Positions 16,841 to 25,192 of a stretch of 64,000 bases of DNA are shown here, piece after piece. This stretch comes from Aquibium oceanicum (lineage in GTDB: Bacteria > Pseudomonadota > Alphaproteobacteria > Rhizobiales > Rhizobiaceae). The DNA lies in contig NZ_CP018171.1 in assembly GCF_001889605.1 (NCBI RefSeq), forward strand, positions 4,486,501 through 4,550,500. Direction: 5' to 3'. The first letter of the stretch is position 1, and each line of letters starts with the position of its first letter. The notes below the pieces were generated by a model. It ran no database searches. It was not told the DNA's origin and worked only from the letters and a program-made list of their open reading frames with translations. The translations under genes were made by a program, and so were the position numbers.

Positions 16841-17752
16841 TCAGAGGTTGCGCGACATCTTCGGATCGAATTCGTCGCGCACCGCGTCGCCCAGAAGGTT
16901 CGAGGCGAGGACCGTGAGGAGTATGGCAAGGCCGGGGAAGATGACGACCCACGGCGCCACGAGCGCCAGGGTCGTCGCCGATCCCGACATCATCAGGCCC
17001 CACGACGATTGCGGCTCCTGGATTCCGGCGCCGAGGTAGTCCAGCGCCGCCTCCTGGACGATGACAAGGCCCAGATAGGCGGTCGCTATGACGAGCAGGG
17101 ATCCCAGTATGTTGGGCAGGATGTGACGGAAGATGATGCGCGAGTCGGTGCATCCCGTGGCGCGAGCTGCCTCGATGAAGGTCGTGTGCCTGAGCGACAG
17201 CGTGCCCGCTCGCGCAATCCGCGCGGTCCGCGGGATGATGGGGATGCCCAGCGCGATGATAACGTTGATCGTCGAGGGTCCGAGCACGGCGCTGATGGCA
17301 AGCGCCAGGAGCAGGAGCGGGAATGCCAGCAACGCATCCATGATGCGCTGGCTGACGGCATCGAACCAGCCGCCGAAATAGCCTCCCAGAATGCCCACCG
17401 CGGTGCCGAGCACAACACCGAGCATGCTGGAGCCGAAACCGATGATGAGCGAAGTACGTGCGCCGTAGAGCAAGCGGGAGAGCGTGTCGCGCCCGAACGC
17501 ATCCGTACCGAGCAGATATGTTGCGCTCGGCGGGTGGTAGAGCGCCGTAGCGTCGCCGACCGTCGGATCGTAGGGTGCAAGCCATGGAGCAAAAACCCCG
17601 CCGAACGTCATGATCGCCAGCACCACTGCGCCGAAGGTCCCCAACGGGTGGCGCCGTATCAAGGCGCTCAACTTCTGCAGGGTTCCCCGCTCTGCCTCGA
17701 GGGAGGCCGTGGCAGTGGACTGTGCCGCGGGTTGCATAGCCATACCGCTCAT
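16841..17752 (-). CDS. Dipeptide-type ABC importer permease (DppC/OppC family)
   Basis: A 303-residue inner-membrane permease with an N-terminal cytoplasmic stretch and a first membrane helix near residues 36-58. The conserved LLGTDAFGRDTLSRLLYGARTSL periplasmic segment is present, as is an EAA-type loop (FIEAARATGCTDSRIIFRHILPN). It forms the channel with the DppB-like gene upstream, whose stop overlaps its ATG by four bases. Unlike a normal Dpp/Opp operon, no ATPase gene follows; the next gene is a CoA-transferase. Confidence 0.92.
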   Translation of the reverse strand: MSGMAMQPAAQSTATASLEAERGTLQKLSALIRRHPLGTFGAVVLAIMTFGGVFAPWLAPYDPTVGDATALYHPPSATYLLGTDAFGRDTLSRLLYGARTSLIIGFGSSMLGVVLGTAVGILGGYFGGWFDAVSQRIMDALLAFPLLLLALAISAVLGPSTINVIIALGIPIIPRTARIARAGTLSLRHTTFIEAARATGCTDSRIIFRHILPNILGSLLVIATAYLGLVIVQEAALDYLGAGIQEPQSSWGLMMSGSATTLALVAPWVVIFPGLAILLTVLASNLLGDAVRDEFDPKMSRNL

Positions 17753-18714
17753 TTCGACCTGCCTGCGAGCCGAACGCGCGGATCGAGCCAGCCATAGGCG
17801 AAGTCGACGAGGATGTTGCCCAGCACCACGATGCTGGCCAGGATCAAGACGATCGCTTGGAGTGCCGGATAGTCGCGGTTGGCAATTGACGTGACGACGT
17901 ACTGGCCGAGGCCGGGCACGTTGAACACCGTCTCTGTTACAATCAGCGCGCCGAACAGGGCGGCGAACTCGAAGCCGATCAGGGTCACGAGCGGCAGCAG
18001 GCCGTTCCGAAGTCCGTGGCGGAAGATGACGTTGGCTTCAGACAGGCCCTTCGAGCGCGCGGTGCGAATGTAGTCCTCGTTCAGCACATCGAGCATGATC
18101 GAACGCGTCATGCGGGAGATCAGGCTCACCTGACGCAGGCCGACCGCAAGCGCCGGCCAGATCGTCTGCGCGATGCTGGCGGCTGGGTCCGACCAGAACG
18201 GCTCCCAGAACAGCGGTGCGCTCCAGTTGAAGACCGTGACCAGCGCGAGGATAATCAGGATGCCCACCCAGAAGGACGGGGCTGCGAGTGCGAGCACGCA
18301 TAACGTCTGCAGCAGCCGGTCGCCCCAGGAGCCGACATAGCGCGCTGCCATCACGCCGGCCGGCACGCCCAGGACGACCGCGATTACCATCGCCATGAGG
18401 ACGATCTGAAGCGTGAACGGGAACCGTTGCGCGATGTCCTGCATCACGGGATTGCCCGTGCGCAGGGACGTTCCGAGGTCGTACGCCGCGACATCGCCGA
18501 GCCAGATGAAGAATTGCACGGGGATCGGCAGGTTCAGGCCCAGCCGTTCCCGCACCAGTTCGAGATCTTCCGCGCTCCCCGCAACGGAGTCGCCCCCGGA
18601 GAGGATGATCGCCGCATCGCCCGGAATGATCCGGGCGATGACGAAGACGATCGCGGCAACCAGGAGCAGGGTCACCAATCCTGAGAGAAGCCGAAAGAGT
18701 CCGTATCTGAGCAT
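17749..18714 (-). CDS. Dipeptide-type ABC importer permease (DppB/OppB family)
   Basis: A 321-residue permease with the classical opening LRYGLFRLLSGLVTLLLVAAIVFVIARIIPGDAA. The EAA loop reads DYIRTARSKGLSEANVIFRHGLRN, and a VNFAYGWLDPRVRL-like C-terminus ends the protein. It pairs with the DppC-like gene and takes substrate from the binding protein encoded 20 bases upstream. The substrate cannot be told from the permease; operon context suggests the acid or acyl-amide degraded by the CoA enzymes downstream. Confidence 0.92.
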   Translation of the reverse strand: MLRYGLFRLLSGLVTLLLVAAIVFVIARIIPGDAAIILSGGDSVAGSAEDLELVRERLGLNLPIPVQFFIWLGDVAAYDLGTSLRTGNPVMQDIAQRFPFTLQIVLMAMVIAVVLGVPAGVMAARYVGSWGDRLLQTLCVLALAAPSFWVGILIILALVTVFNWSAPLFWEPFWSDPAASIAQTIWPALAVGLRQVSLISRMTRSIMLDVLNEDYIRTARSKGLSEANVIFRHGLRNGLLPLVTLIGFEFAALFGALIVTETVFNVPGLGQYVVTSIANRDYPALQAIVLILASIVVLGNILVDFAYGWLDPRVRLAGRSK

Positions 18715-18733
18715 CGAACGGGGCTAGCTCCGC

Positions 18734-20370
18734 CTAGCTTTCAAGCCAGACCTTATCCATCTGCATATTACTGAAGCCATCGTTGGACGGCGTCCAACCC
18801 TTCAGCCGGTCGGTATGGGCGAACCCAAAGCCGACCCATGCCATATTGATGTGATAGTACGTCCCGAGGAAGGCGAGCTGCTGCTGCCGGATCAACTCCT
18901 TACGCTTCTCCGGATCGGCTTCGCCCGACTGGGCGCGGAACAGGGCGTCGATGGAATCGTCCTTCCACTTCCCGTAGTTGCGGTAGCCGAAGCTCGTATA
19001 TGCGTCGCCGAGGATGATGTCGGGCAGCGCACCGGCTACCGCGATCGAATGGACGAGGACTTCGAACTCGCCGGCGAGTTCGCGGGCCACGAAGGCACCG
19101 ACGTCCATGATCTCCACGGATGCATCGAAGCCGATCGTGTTGAGCTGCGCGGCAACATTGATCGAAGAGTCGCGGAACACTGGAAGGTCGCCGCGCGTCG
19201 GCAGCTTGAGTTGGTAGCCGGGCTCTACCCCGGCCTCCTTCAGGAGTTCACGTGCACGGGCCCGGTTCGCCTCGATGTCGCCGCCGAGTCCGGGGATGGT
19301 GTCGTAGCCGGCGAACTGCTTCACCTCTTCTTCGGTCAACGCATAGGGGCTGCCGGGCGGCAACAGGCCGAGGCTGTGGAAGTTCGCGCCGGACAACGGG
19401 CCGACCGTGTTGATGAAGGCCGTGCGGTCGATCGCGAGCGAGAGTGCCTCGCGGACCCTCGGGTCATCGAACGGCTTCTTGAGCACGTTTGAAATCAGGT
19501 TGACGAAGGTCGGCGTCAGCGCATCGCCCACGACCAGCCCCTCTGCCTTCTTCAGGTCGCTGATGACCGCCTGGCTGGAGAAGAGGAAACAGGCATCGAC
19601 GCGGTCGCCGCGGAGGGCGACGCTACGCTCGATTTCGCCCGGTATCGGGAAGAACTGGATTCCGTCGAGGTTGGGCGCGCCGCCGAAGTAGTCGTCGTTG
19701 CGCACGAGTTCATAGAGCTGTCCGTCAACCGCGCGGGCCAGCTTGAACGCGCCTGTCCCGACGATCTGCCGCTTCATGCCCACGCCTTCCGCGTCGAGCG
19801 GCTCCGCGATGCGCTTCGGGTAGATGGCATTGAACGGGTTGCTCACCAGGTACGGGAAGTCCGCCTGCGGCTGCTTCAGGGTCACCTTCAAAGTGTTGGC
19901 ATCGGCAGCCTCGACCTCCGCGATATTGGAGAAGGTGTTCTTGCGGGGACTGTTGATCCCCGTGGGAGGATTCCGGATGCGGTTGATGCTGAAGACGACG
20001 TCGTCGATCACAAGATCGCCGCCGTCGTGAAACTTCACGCCCGACTTGATCTTGTACGTAACGGTGAGTCCGTCCTCGGAGACTTCATAGCTTTCGGCGA
20101 GATCGGGGACGAGCTTGGTCGTGTCGCTGGGATCGATCCGCATCAGCGTCGAGTAGCATGGCGCGCAGGATTCTGTGTGAGGTAAGTGCCGGACTGGTGG
20201 ACGTCGAAGTCAGGCGGGGTACCACCTATGGTCACGCGAAGCGTGCCGCCCTTCTCCTGTGCAGACGCCCAGTTGAAGGGCATCAATGCCGACGCTGCGA
20301 CCGTCCCGCCCAGCCCCAGCAGCACGCCCCTGCGATTAGGAGCCAATTTGTCGACGCCATCCCATTTCAT
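18734..20370 (-). pseudogene. Family 5 (DppA/OppA-type) solute-binding protein gene with a one-base frameshift
   Basis: The gene for a periplasmic binding protein is split in two frames. The first part (20370 to about 20156) encodes a Tat-like signal (PNRRGVLLGLGG), the mature start GGTLRVTIGGTPPDFD, and runs out at NPARHATRR-stop. The second (from about 20155 to 18734) encodes the rest, LMRIDPSDTTKLVPDLAESY onward to KVWLES. Restoring one base between 20156 and 20155 gives NPARHAYSTLMRIDPSD, a normal family sequence. Total length would be about 545 residues, as expected. Either this strain has lost the importer's receptor, or the assembly has a base error here. The rest of the operon looks intact. 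Confidence 0.88.
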
Positions 20371-21027
20371 AGCTCAGACCTTTCCGGATCTCTGCAGAAG
20401 CACTGCATTACGCACTGCGTCGGGGCCGATGATCCGAGCGTTTTTCTTCAGATCTTAACGGGATCGCCGAGAAAGAGCGTTGCCGAAGCTCCTAGGTGTG
20501 AATTGCATGGGAAGCGTAGCACCGCCATTTAGGAATGTAAATGAAACGTTTCATGATTTCTGGTCAGACCTCTGTGGCGCGTCGTTGCAGGTTCCGGAAA
20601 GTCGTTGCGCTGGTCCTTTCCGAGCGGGCTCTTCTCTTCACAAGCGGCGTCCGCATTGCGCGATCGTCTCGCCCACCACTGCTACTTTCGAAACAGGAAT
20701 CGACTGCTCGTCGTGCTCGGCCGTTGCGCGCATGCTGGCCAGGCAAGCCTGCCAACGGGGCGCGAGATCGTCCCAGCCAACGAACTCCTTTCTTCTGACA
20801 TTGTGCGCCGGGCTTCGGCAGAAGCTGTCGAGCCGATCGAGAGCACCATCGTTTGTTCAGACCGGGCGTGGATACCCTTTGGCCGGTCGGGAATATCGCC
20901 TCCAGCGGCACCCCTGTCGCCGCCCATCGCCGGCATTGCCGCCGAACTTACTCGAACAGGCGAGTTGAGGCTCTCGGCGAAATGGTGTTAGCTGCCCCCA
21001 CCAAAAGCCACAATGGAGGCAATTCGA
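20371..21027. other. 657-base divergent intergenic region
   Basis: It separates the minus-strand catabolic operon (start 20370) from the plus-strand TAXI-TRAP operon (start 21028). It holds the LacI-type palindrome at 20541-20554. The remainder, about 20560-21010, has several open frames on both strands, but none has a ribosome binding site plus a recognisable domain. I could not assign them and see no clear remnant of a known gene. Promoters for both operons must lie here. Confidence 0.6.
20541..20554. promoter_or_regulatory. LacI-type palindromic operator, copy 2
   Basis: A second perfect ATGAAACGTTTCAT palindrome, flanked so that 17 bases (AATGAAACGTTTCATGA) are identical to the copy at 9638-9654. 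It lies about 170 bases upstream of the binding-protein gene that heads the 20370-9741 operon. Two copies at the two operon heads imply a single LacI-family regulator encoded outside the window. Confidence 0.75.
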
Positions 21028-22047
21028 ATGAAATCGCTCATTTTTTCAGCGCTGGTGGCCATGGGCCTGGTGGCCGGCTCTTCCGTGCAGGCACAGGAAC
21101 CGCAGTTTTTCCGCATCGGCACCGGCGGCACCGCCGGCACCTATTATCCGATCGGCGGCCTGATCGCCAACGCGATCTCCAACCCGCCGGGCTCCAGGCC
21201 CTGCGAGGACGGCGGCTCGTGCGGCGTTCCGGGGCTGATCGCCACGGCCCTGTCGGCCAACGGTTCCGTGGCCAACGTCAACGCCATTGCGGGTGGCACG
21301 CTCGAATCCGGCTTTTCTCAGTCCGACGTCGCAACCTGGGCACAGACGGGCACCGGCATCTGGCAGGATCGCGAGGCGGTCACGAAGCTGCGCGCCATCG
21401 CCAACCTCTATCCCGAAACGATTCACCTGGTCGCGAGCGCCGAGAGCGGCATTAAGAGTGTCGCGGATCTCGCCGGCAAGCGCGTTTCCCTGGACGAGCC
21501 GGGTTCCGGCACCTTGGTGGATGCGCGCATCATCCTCGAGGCCTACGGCCTGAGCGAGGACGACGTCGAAGCGGCCTTCCTGAAGCCCGACCAGGCCGCG
21601 GAGCGGATGCGCGACGGCGCCATGGACGCGTTCTTCTTCGTCGGCGGCTTTCCCGCCGGCGCGATTGCCGAACTGGCGAGCCAGGAGGACATCACGCTGG
21701 TTCCGATCTCGGGCAGTGAGGCCGAGGGCGTGATCGGCAAGTACACCTTCTTCGCCGAAAACACCGTGCCCGGCGGCACTTACGAGGGCGTCGACGAAGA
21801 CACGACGACGCTGTCGGTCGGCGCGCAGTGGATCACCTCGGCCGACCAGCCGGACGACCTGATCTACAACGTCACGGCGGCTCTGTGGAACGACAACACC
21901 CGCAAGCTGCTGGATGCCGGCCACCAGAAGGGCAAGCAGATCACGCTCGAGACGGCTCTCGACGGCGTGGGCATTCCGCTGCACCCGGGTGCGGCCCGCT
22001 TCTACGAGGAAAAAGGCATGGACGTCAGCGGCATGACCGCCGAATAA
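21028..22047 (+). CDS. TRAP transporter TAXI-family solute-binding protein
   Basis: A 339-residue periplasmic receptor. It has a Sec signal peptide (about residues 1-23, cut near VQAQE), then the TAXI hallmark FFRIGTGGTAGTYYPIGGLIANAIS. The later YPETIHLVASAESGIKSVADLAGKRVSLDEPGSGT segment is also family-typical. TAXI systems import dicarboxylates, glutamate-like or aromatic solutes driven by a cation gradient. The start is ATG 21028, with GGAGG at 21015-21019; the ATG at 21013 is part of that site. It is followed, after a strong hairpin, by the fused membrane subunit. Confidence 0.93.
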   Translation: MKSLIFSALVAMGLVAGSSVQAQEPQFFRIGTGGTAGTYYPIGGLIANAISNPPGSRPCEDGGSCGVPGLIATALSANGSVANVNAIAGGTLESGFSQSDVATWAQTGTGIWQDREAVTKLRAIANLYPETIHLVASAESGIKSVADLAGKRVSLDEPGSGTLVDARIILEAYGLSEDDVEAAFLKPDQAAERMRDGAMDAFFFVGGFPAGAIAELASQEDITLVPISGSEAEGVIGKYTFFAENTVPGGTYEGVDEDTTTLSVGAQWITSADQPDDLIYNVTAALWNDNTRKLLDAGHQKGKQITLETALDGVGIPLHPGAARFYEEKGMDVSGMTAE

Positions 22048-22059
22048 GTCCTCAGATGC

Positions 22060-22083
22060 GTGGGGCCGGTTCGCCGGCCCCAC
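22060..22083 (+). terminator. UUCG-capped intercistronic hairpin in the TAXI-TRAP operon
   Basis: A perfect 10-base-pair stem (GTGGGGCCGG / CCGGCCCCAC) closed by TTCG sits between the binding-protein stop (22047) and the membrane-subunit start (22103). Only a short T stretch follows. It probably acts as a partial terminator or mRNA stabiliser that raises the binding-protein to permease ratio. Confidence 0.75.
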
Positions 22084-22102
22084 TTTGCAAGCGGAGCGCA
22101 GC

Positions 22103-24181
22103 ATGACCGAGGCCGACCGCCAGGAGGCGCTCACCGAAGCCGAGATGAAGGCGCTGGAGGAGCGCTACGATCCGGAGGTTCGGTTCCGGCCGCTGGCTTT
22201 TCCCCTGGACTGGCTGGTCGCGACGGCGCTGTTCGTCCTTTCCTGCTACCACTTCTATACCGCCGGATACGGCATCCCCCAGGCGGTCACGCATCGCGGG
22301 ACGCACCTCGCCTTCACGCTGGGCCTGATCTTCTTTTCCTTCGTGGCATGGGGCAAGGCGCCGGAGCCGCGGAGCACCTGGCTGCGGCCGCTCGGCGTTT
22401 CCCTGTCCGACTGGGTGCTCGCCGCAGCAGGCGTCGTGGCTGCCCTCTACGTCCCGTGGATATTCGACGACCTCGCCTTCCGCGTCGGCGATCCGCTGCC
22501 GATCGACGTCGTCATGGGAACGATCCTGATCGTCGTGCTGCTGGAGGCGACGCGTCGCGCCATGGGCTGGCCGCTGCCGGTCATCGCCCTCCTGTTCCTC
22601 GCCTACGCCTATTTCGGCCGGTCGATGCCGGGCATCCTCACGCATCCGGGCGCGAGCTGGAGCAACATCGTCAATCACCTCTATCTCACCAGCCAGGGCA
22701 TCTACGGCACGGCGCTGGGGGTCATCTCCACCTACGTCTTCCACTTCGTACTGTTCGGCGTCCTGGCGACGCGCATCGGGCTGGGGCAGCTTTTCATCGA
22801 TCTCGCCTCGGCGCTCGCGGGGCGTTTCGCGGGCGGTCCAGCCAAGGTGTCGGTCATCTCGTCGGCCATGCTCGGCTCGATCTCCGGCTCTTCGATCGCC
22901 AACACGGTGACGACCGGATCGCTGACCATCCCGGCGATGATCCGCGTCGGGTATCCCCGCCACTTCGCTGCGGCCGTCGAGGCCGCAAGCTCTACCGGCG
23001 GCCAGATCACGCCGCCGGTGATGGGCGCGGTCGCGTTCCTGATGATCGAGTATCTGGGCGTTCCGCTGACCACCATTCTCACCGCCGCGCTGGTGCCGGC
23101 CTTCATGCATTTCTTCGGTGTTCTGGTGCAGGTTCACCTCGAAGCGCGCCGCCGCGGCCTTCGCGGCCTGACGAAAGAGGAACTCCCCGTCGCCTGGACC
23201 GTGTTCAAGGCCGGCTGGCTGACGACACTGCCGCTCTTCGTGCTGGTCGCGGTCCTGCTCTCGGGCAAGACGCCTTATCTCGCCGCCTTCTGGGGCATCT
23301 CGTCGTGCCTGCTCGTGCTGGTGATCCAGAACCTGATCCGCCACGACGTGGGGACCGCCATACGCGAGACCGTGCGCGAGACATGGGACGGCTTCGTCGT
23401 CGGGGCGAAATACTCGCTGTCCGTGACCGCCGCCGCCGCGCTGGTCGGCATCGTCATCGGCGTCGTCACGCTGACGGGCGTGGGTTTCAAGATCGCCTAC
23501 ATGGTGACCTCGGTTGCCGCCGAATGGGCACAGAACGTCAGCGGCTTCCTTTCGGTCCTGCCGTTCGAGGTGATGAGCGTCGCGAACCTGACGCTGCTGT
23601 TCACGCTCATCATGACGGCGGTCGTATGCGTGCTCATGGGCTGCGGCATACCGACGACGGCGAACTACCTGATCATGATCGCCGTCGCAGCCCCCATCCT
23701 CGGACTGCTGGGCGTACAGCCGCTCGTGGCGCACTTCTTCGTCTTCTATTACGGAGTGCTGGCCGACATCACTCCGCCGGTGGCGCTGGCCGCCTATGCG
23801 GCCGCGGGCATCGCCGACGCCAATGCATTCAAGGCTGGCAACACCGCTTTCCGTCTCGGCATGGGCAAGGCGCTGGTACCGTTCGTCTTCGCCTTTTCCC
23901 CGTCGCTGCTCCTGGTGACCGACGGCTTCACCTGGACGGAATTCTTCCTCGCGGCCGGGGGAGCGATGCTGGGCATATGGGCCTTGTCGGCAGCGTTCTC
24001 GAGCTGGCTCTTCGCGCCGTTGCGGGTGTACGAGCGGATACTTCTGGGCCTGGCGGCGATCTTCCTCGTCGCGCCGGACCTCGTCGCCACGATCATCGGC
24101 CTTGTTCTCATCGCCCCGGCGTTTCTGCGCCAGACGATCTTCCGCAGCGACAACGACGCTTTGCGCCAGGGCGCGGACTGA
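22103..24181 (+). CDS. TRAP transporter fused 4TM/12TM permease (TAXI-associated)
   Basis: A 692-residue membrane protein combining the small (DctQ-like, about residues 30-200) and large (DctM-like, about residues 215-690) TRAP subunits, the usual form in TAXI systems. Diagnostic segments are SISGSSIANTVTTGSLTIP, EAASSTGGQITPPVMGAVAFLM and CGIPTTANYLIM. YGVLADITPPVALAAYAAAGIA also fits the family. The start is ATG 22103 behind GCGGAGC; the frame opens earlier, inside the hairpin. It couples inward sodium or proton flow to uptake of the solute delivered by the TAXI protein. Confidence 0.93.
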   Translation: MTEADRQEALTEAEMKALEERYDPEVRFRPLAFPLDWLVATALFVLSCYHFYTAGYGIPQAVTHRGTHLAFTLGLIFFSFVAWGKAPEPRSTWLRPLGVSLSDWVLAAAGVVAALYVPWIFDDLAFRVGDPLPIDVVMGTILIVVLLEATRRAMGWPLPVIALLFLAYAYFGRSMPGILTHPGASWSNIVNHLYLTSQGIYGTALGVISTYVFHFVLFGVLATRIGLGQLFIDLASALAGRFAGGPAKVSVISSAMLGSISGSSIANTVTTGSLTIPAMIRVGYPRHFAAAVEAASSTGGQITPPVMGAVAFLMIEYLGVPLTTILTAALVPAFMHFFGVLVQVHLEARRRGLRGLTKEELPVAWTVFKAGWLTTLPLFVLVAVLLSGKTPYLAAFWGISSCLLVLVIQNLIRHDVGTAIRETVRETWDGFVVGAKYSLSVTAAAALVGIVIGVVTLTGVGFKIAYMVTSVAAEWAQNVSGFLSVLPFEVMSVANLTLLFTLIMTAVVCVLMGCGIPTTANYLIMIAVAAPILGLLGVQPLVAHFFVFYYGVLADITPPVALAAYAAAGIADANAFKAGNTAFRLGMGKALVPFVFAFSPSLLLVTDGFTWTEFFLAAGGAMLGIWALSAAFSSWLFAPLRVYERILLGLAAIFLVAPDLVATIIGLVLIAPAFLRQTIFRSDNDALRQGAD

Positions 24182-24213
24182 GGCCACCGGGCCGCCGTCG
24201 AATGCCTTCTGCG

Positions 24214-24984
24214 CTACTTGCAGGTGAAGCCGCCGTCCACGGGCAGTTCGATGCCGGTCACGAAGGATGCGTCGTCGGATGCGAGCCACAGCGCGGCGTG
24301 CGCCACTTCCATCGGCTTCACGAGTCGCCCCAGCGGGATCATGGTCATCATCTTCGCTTCGGCCGCCGCCGCGGCCTCGGCGCTGACGCCGCGGCCCGTG
24401 AAACCGACCTTCATCGGTGTATCGGCGAGCCCAGGGCACACGACGTTGACGCGCACATTGTCGGGCGCGAAGGTCTGGGCGAGCGACTTCGTCAGGCCGA
24501 CGACCGCGAACTTGCAGCTCGAATAGACCGGCGACCACATCGAGCCGACCATTCCGGACACGGAAGCGGTGAAGATGATGGAGCCCTTGCCGCGCTTGCG
24601 CATGTGGCCGATCACCTCCCCTGCGGCGAGCGTCGCCGACCGGACGTTCAGCGCGAAGGCCTTCTGGTATTCGCCGACGTCCAGATGCTCGATTCCGCCG
24701 GGCCCCGGTATGCCCGCATGCGCCCACAGAACGTCGATGCCGCCGAGCTTTCCGGCGGCGTCGTGGATCGACCCCCGTGCGCCATCGGGCGATCCGAGAT
24801 CGGCCTCTACGGTCGAAAGTCGCTCTCCCGAAGGGTCGAGGTCGCGCCGTAACGCATCCAGGCCCGCCGCGTTGACGTCGACGGCACAGACGCGCGCGCC
24901 TTGTTCGAGGAAGAGTTCGACGCCCGCACGTCCCATTCCGGACGCCGCGGCGGTGATCACCGCGAGTTTGCCTTCGAGCCTCAT
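24214..24984 (-). CDS. Short-chain dehydrogenase/reductase (SDR)
   Basis: A 256-residue classical SDR that oxidises an alcohol or reduces a carbonyl with NAD(P). The cofactor motif is TAAASGMGRAG (a TGxxxGxG variant) and the acidic AVDVN after beta-2 suggests NAD. The catalytic triad is S141, Y154 and K158 (YSSCK). The usual NNAG is WAHAG. The GFTCK C-terminus follows the VTGIELPVDGGF motif. ATG 24984 follows GGGAGGGAATGGACG. It is convergent with the TRAP operon and divergent from the binding-protein gene at 25193, so it may be linked to either substrate; nothing decides it. Confidence 0.9.
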   Translation of the reverse strand: MRLEGKLAVITAAASGMGRAGVELFLEQGARVCAVDVNAAGLDALRRDLDPSGERLSTVEADLGSPDGARGSIHDAAGKLGGIDVLWAHAGIPGPGGIEHLDVGEYQKAFALNVRSATLAAGEVIGHMRKRGKGSIIFTASVSGMVGSMWSPVYSSCKFAVVGLTKSLAQTFAPDNVRVNVVCPGLADTPMKVGFTGRGVSAEAAAAAEAKMMTMIPLGRLVKPMEVAHAALWLASDDASFVTGIELPVDGGFTCK

Positions 24985-25098
24985 CGTCCATTCCCTCCCG
25001 TTCGACCCAATCTGTCGCGACAAGGGTAGTTCTCGGGCGCGCGGATCGCGATACCGAATTGACGAATAAGCCATAATCCGTGGTTATCGGAAAAGCTT

Positions 25099-25111
25099 CA
25101 ATATCGTATTG
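25099..25111. promoter_or_regulatory. Inverted repeat in the divergent SDR/binding-protein promoter region
   Basis: CAATA-TCG-TATTG lies in an AT-rich island of the 208-base gap between the divergent SDR and ABC binding-protein genes, about 80 bases before the latter. It is a candidate operator for either promoter. No neighbouring regulator gene identifies its protein. Confidence 0.35.
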
Positions 25112-25192
25112 TAGCGATGTCTCGTTGTGCCCTTAACTCGCAATCTCGGCGACAGATGCGGCGCTCGGGACCACAATGAAAGGATTACTGCA

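Noticed and set aside
22052-24991. Long minus-strand open frame (about 980 residues) and a matching plus-strand one (22060-24852)
   Set aside because: Both are Arg/Gly/His-rich shadows of the TRAP permease and SDR genes, which have clear family motifs, start sites and membrane helices.
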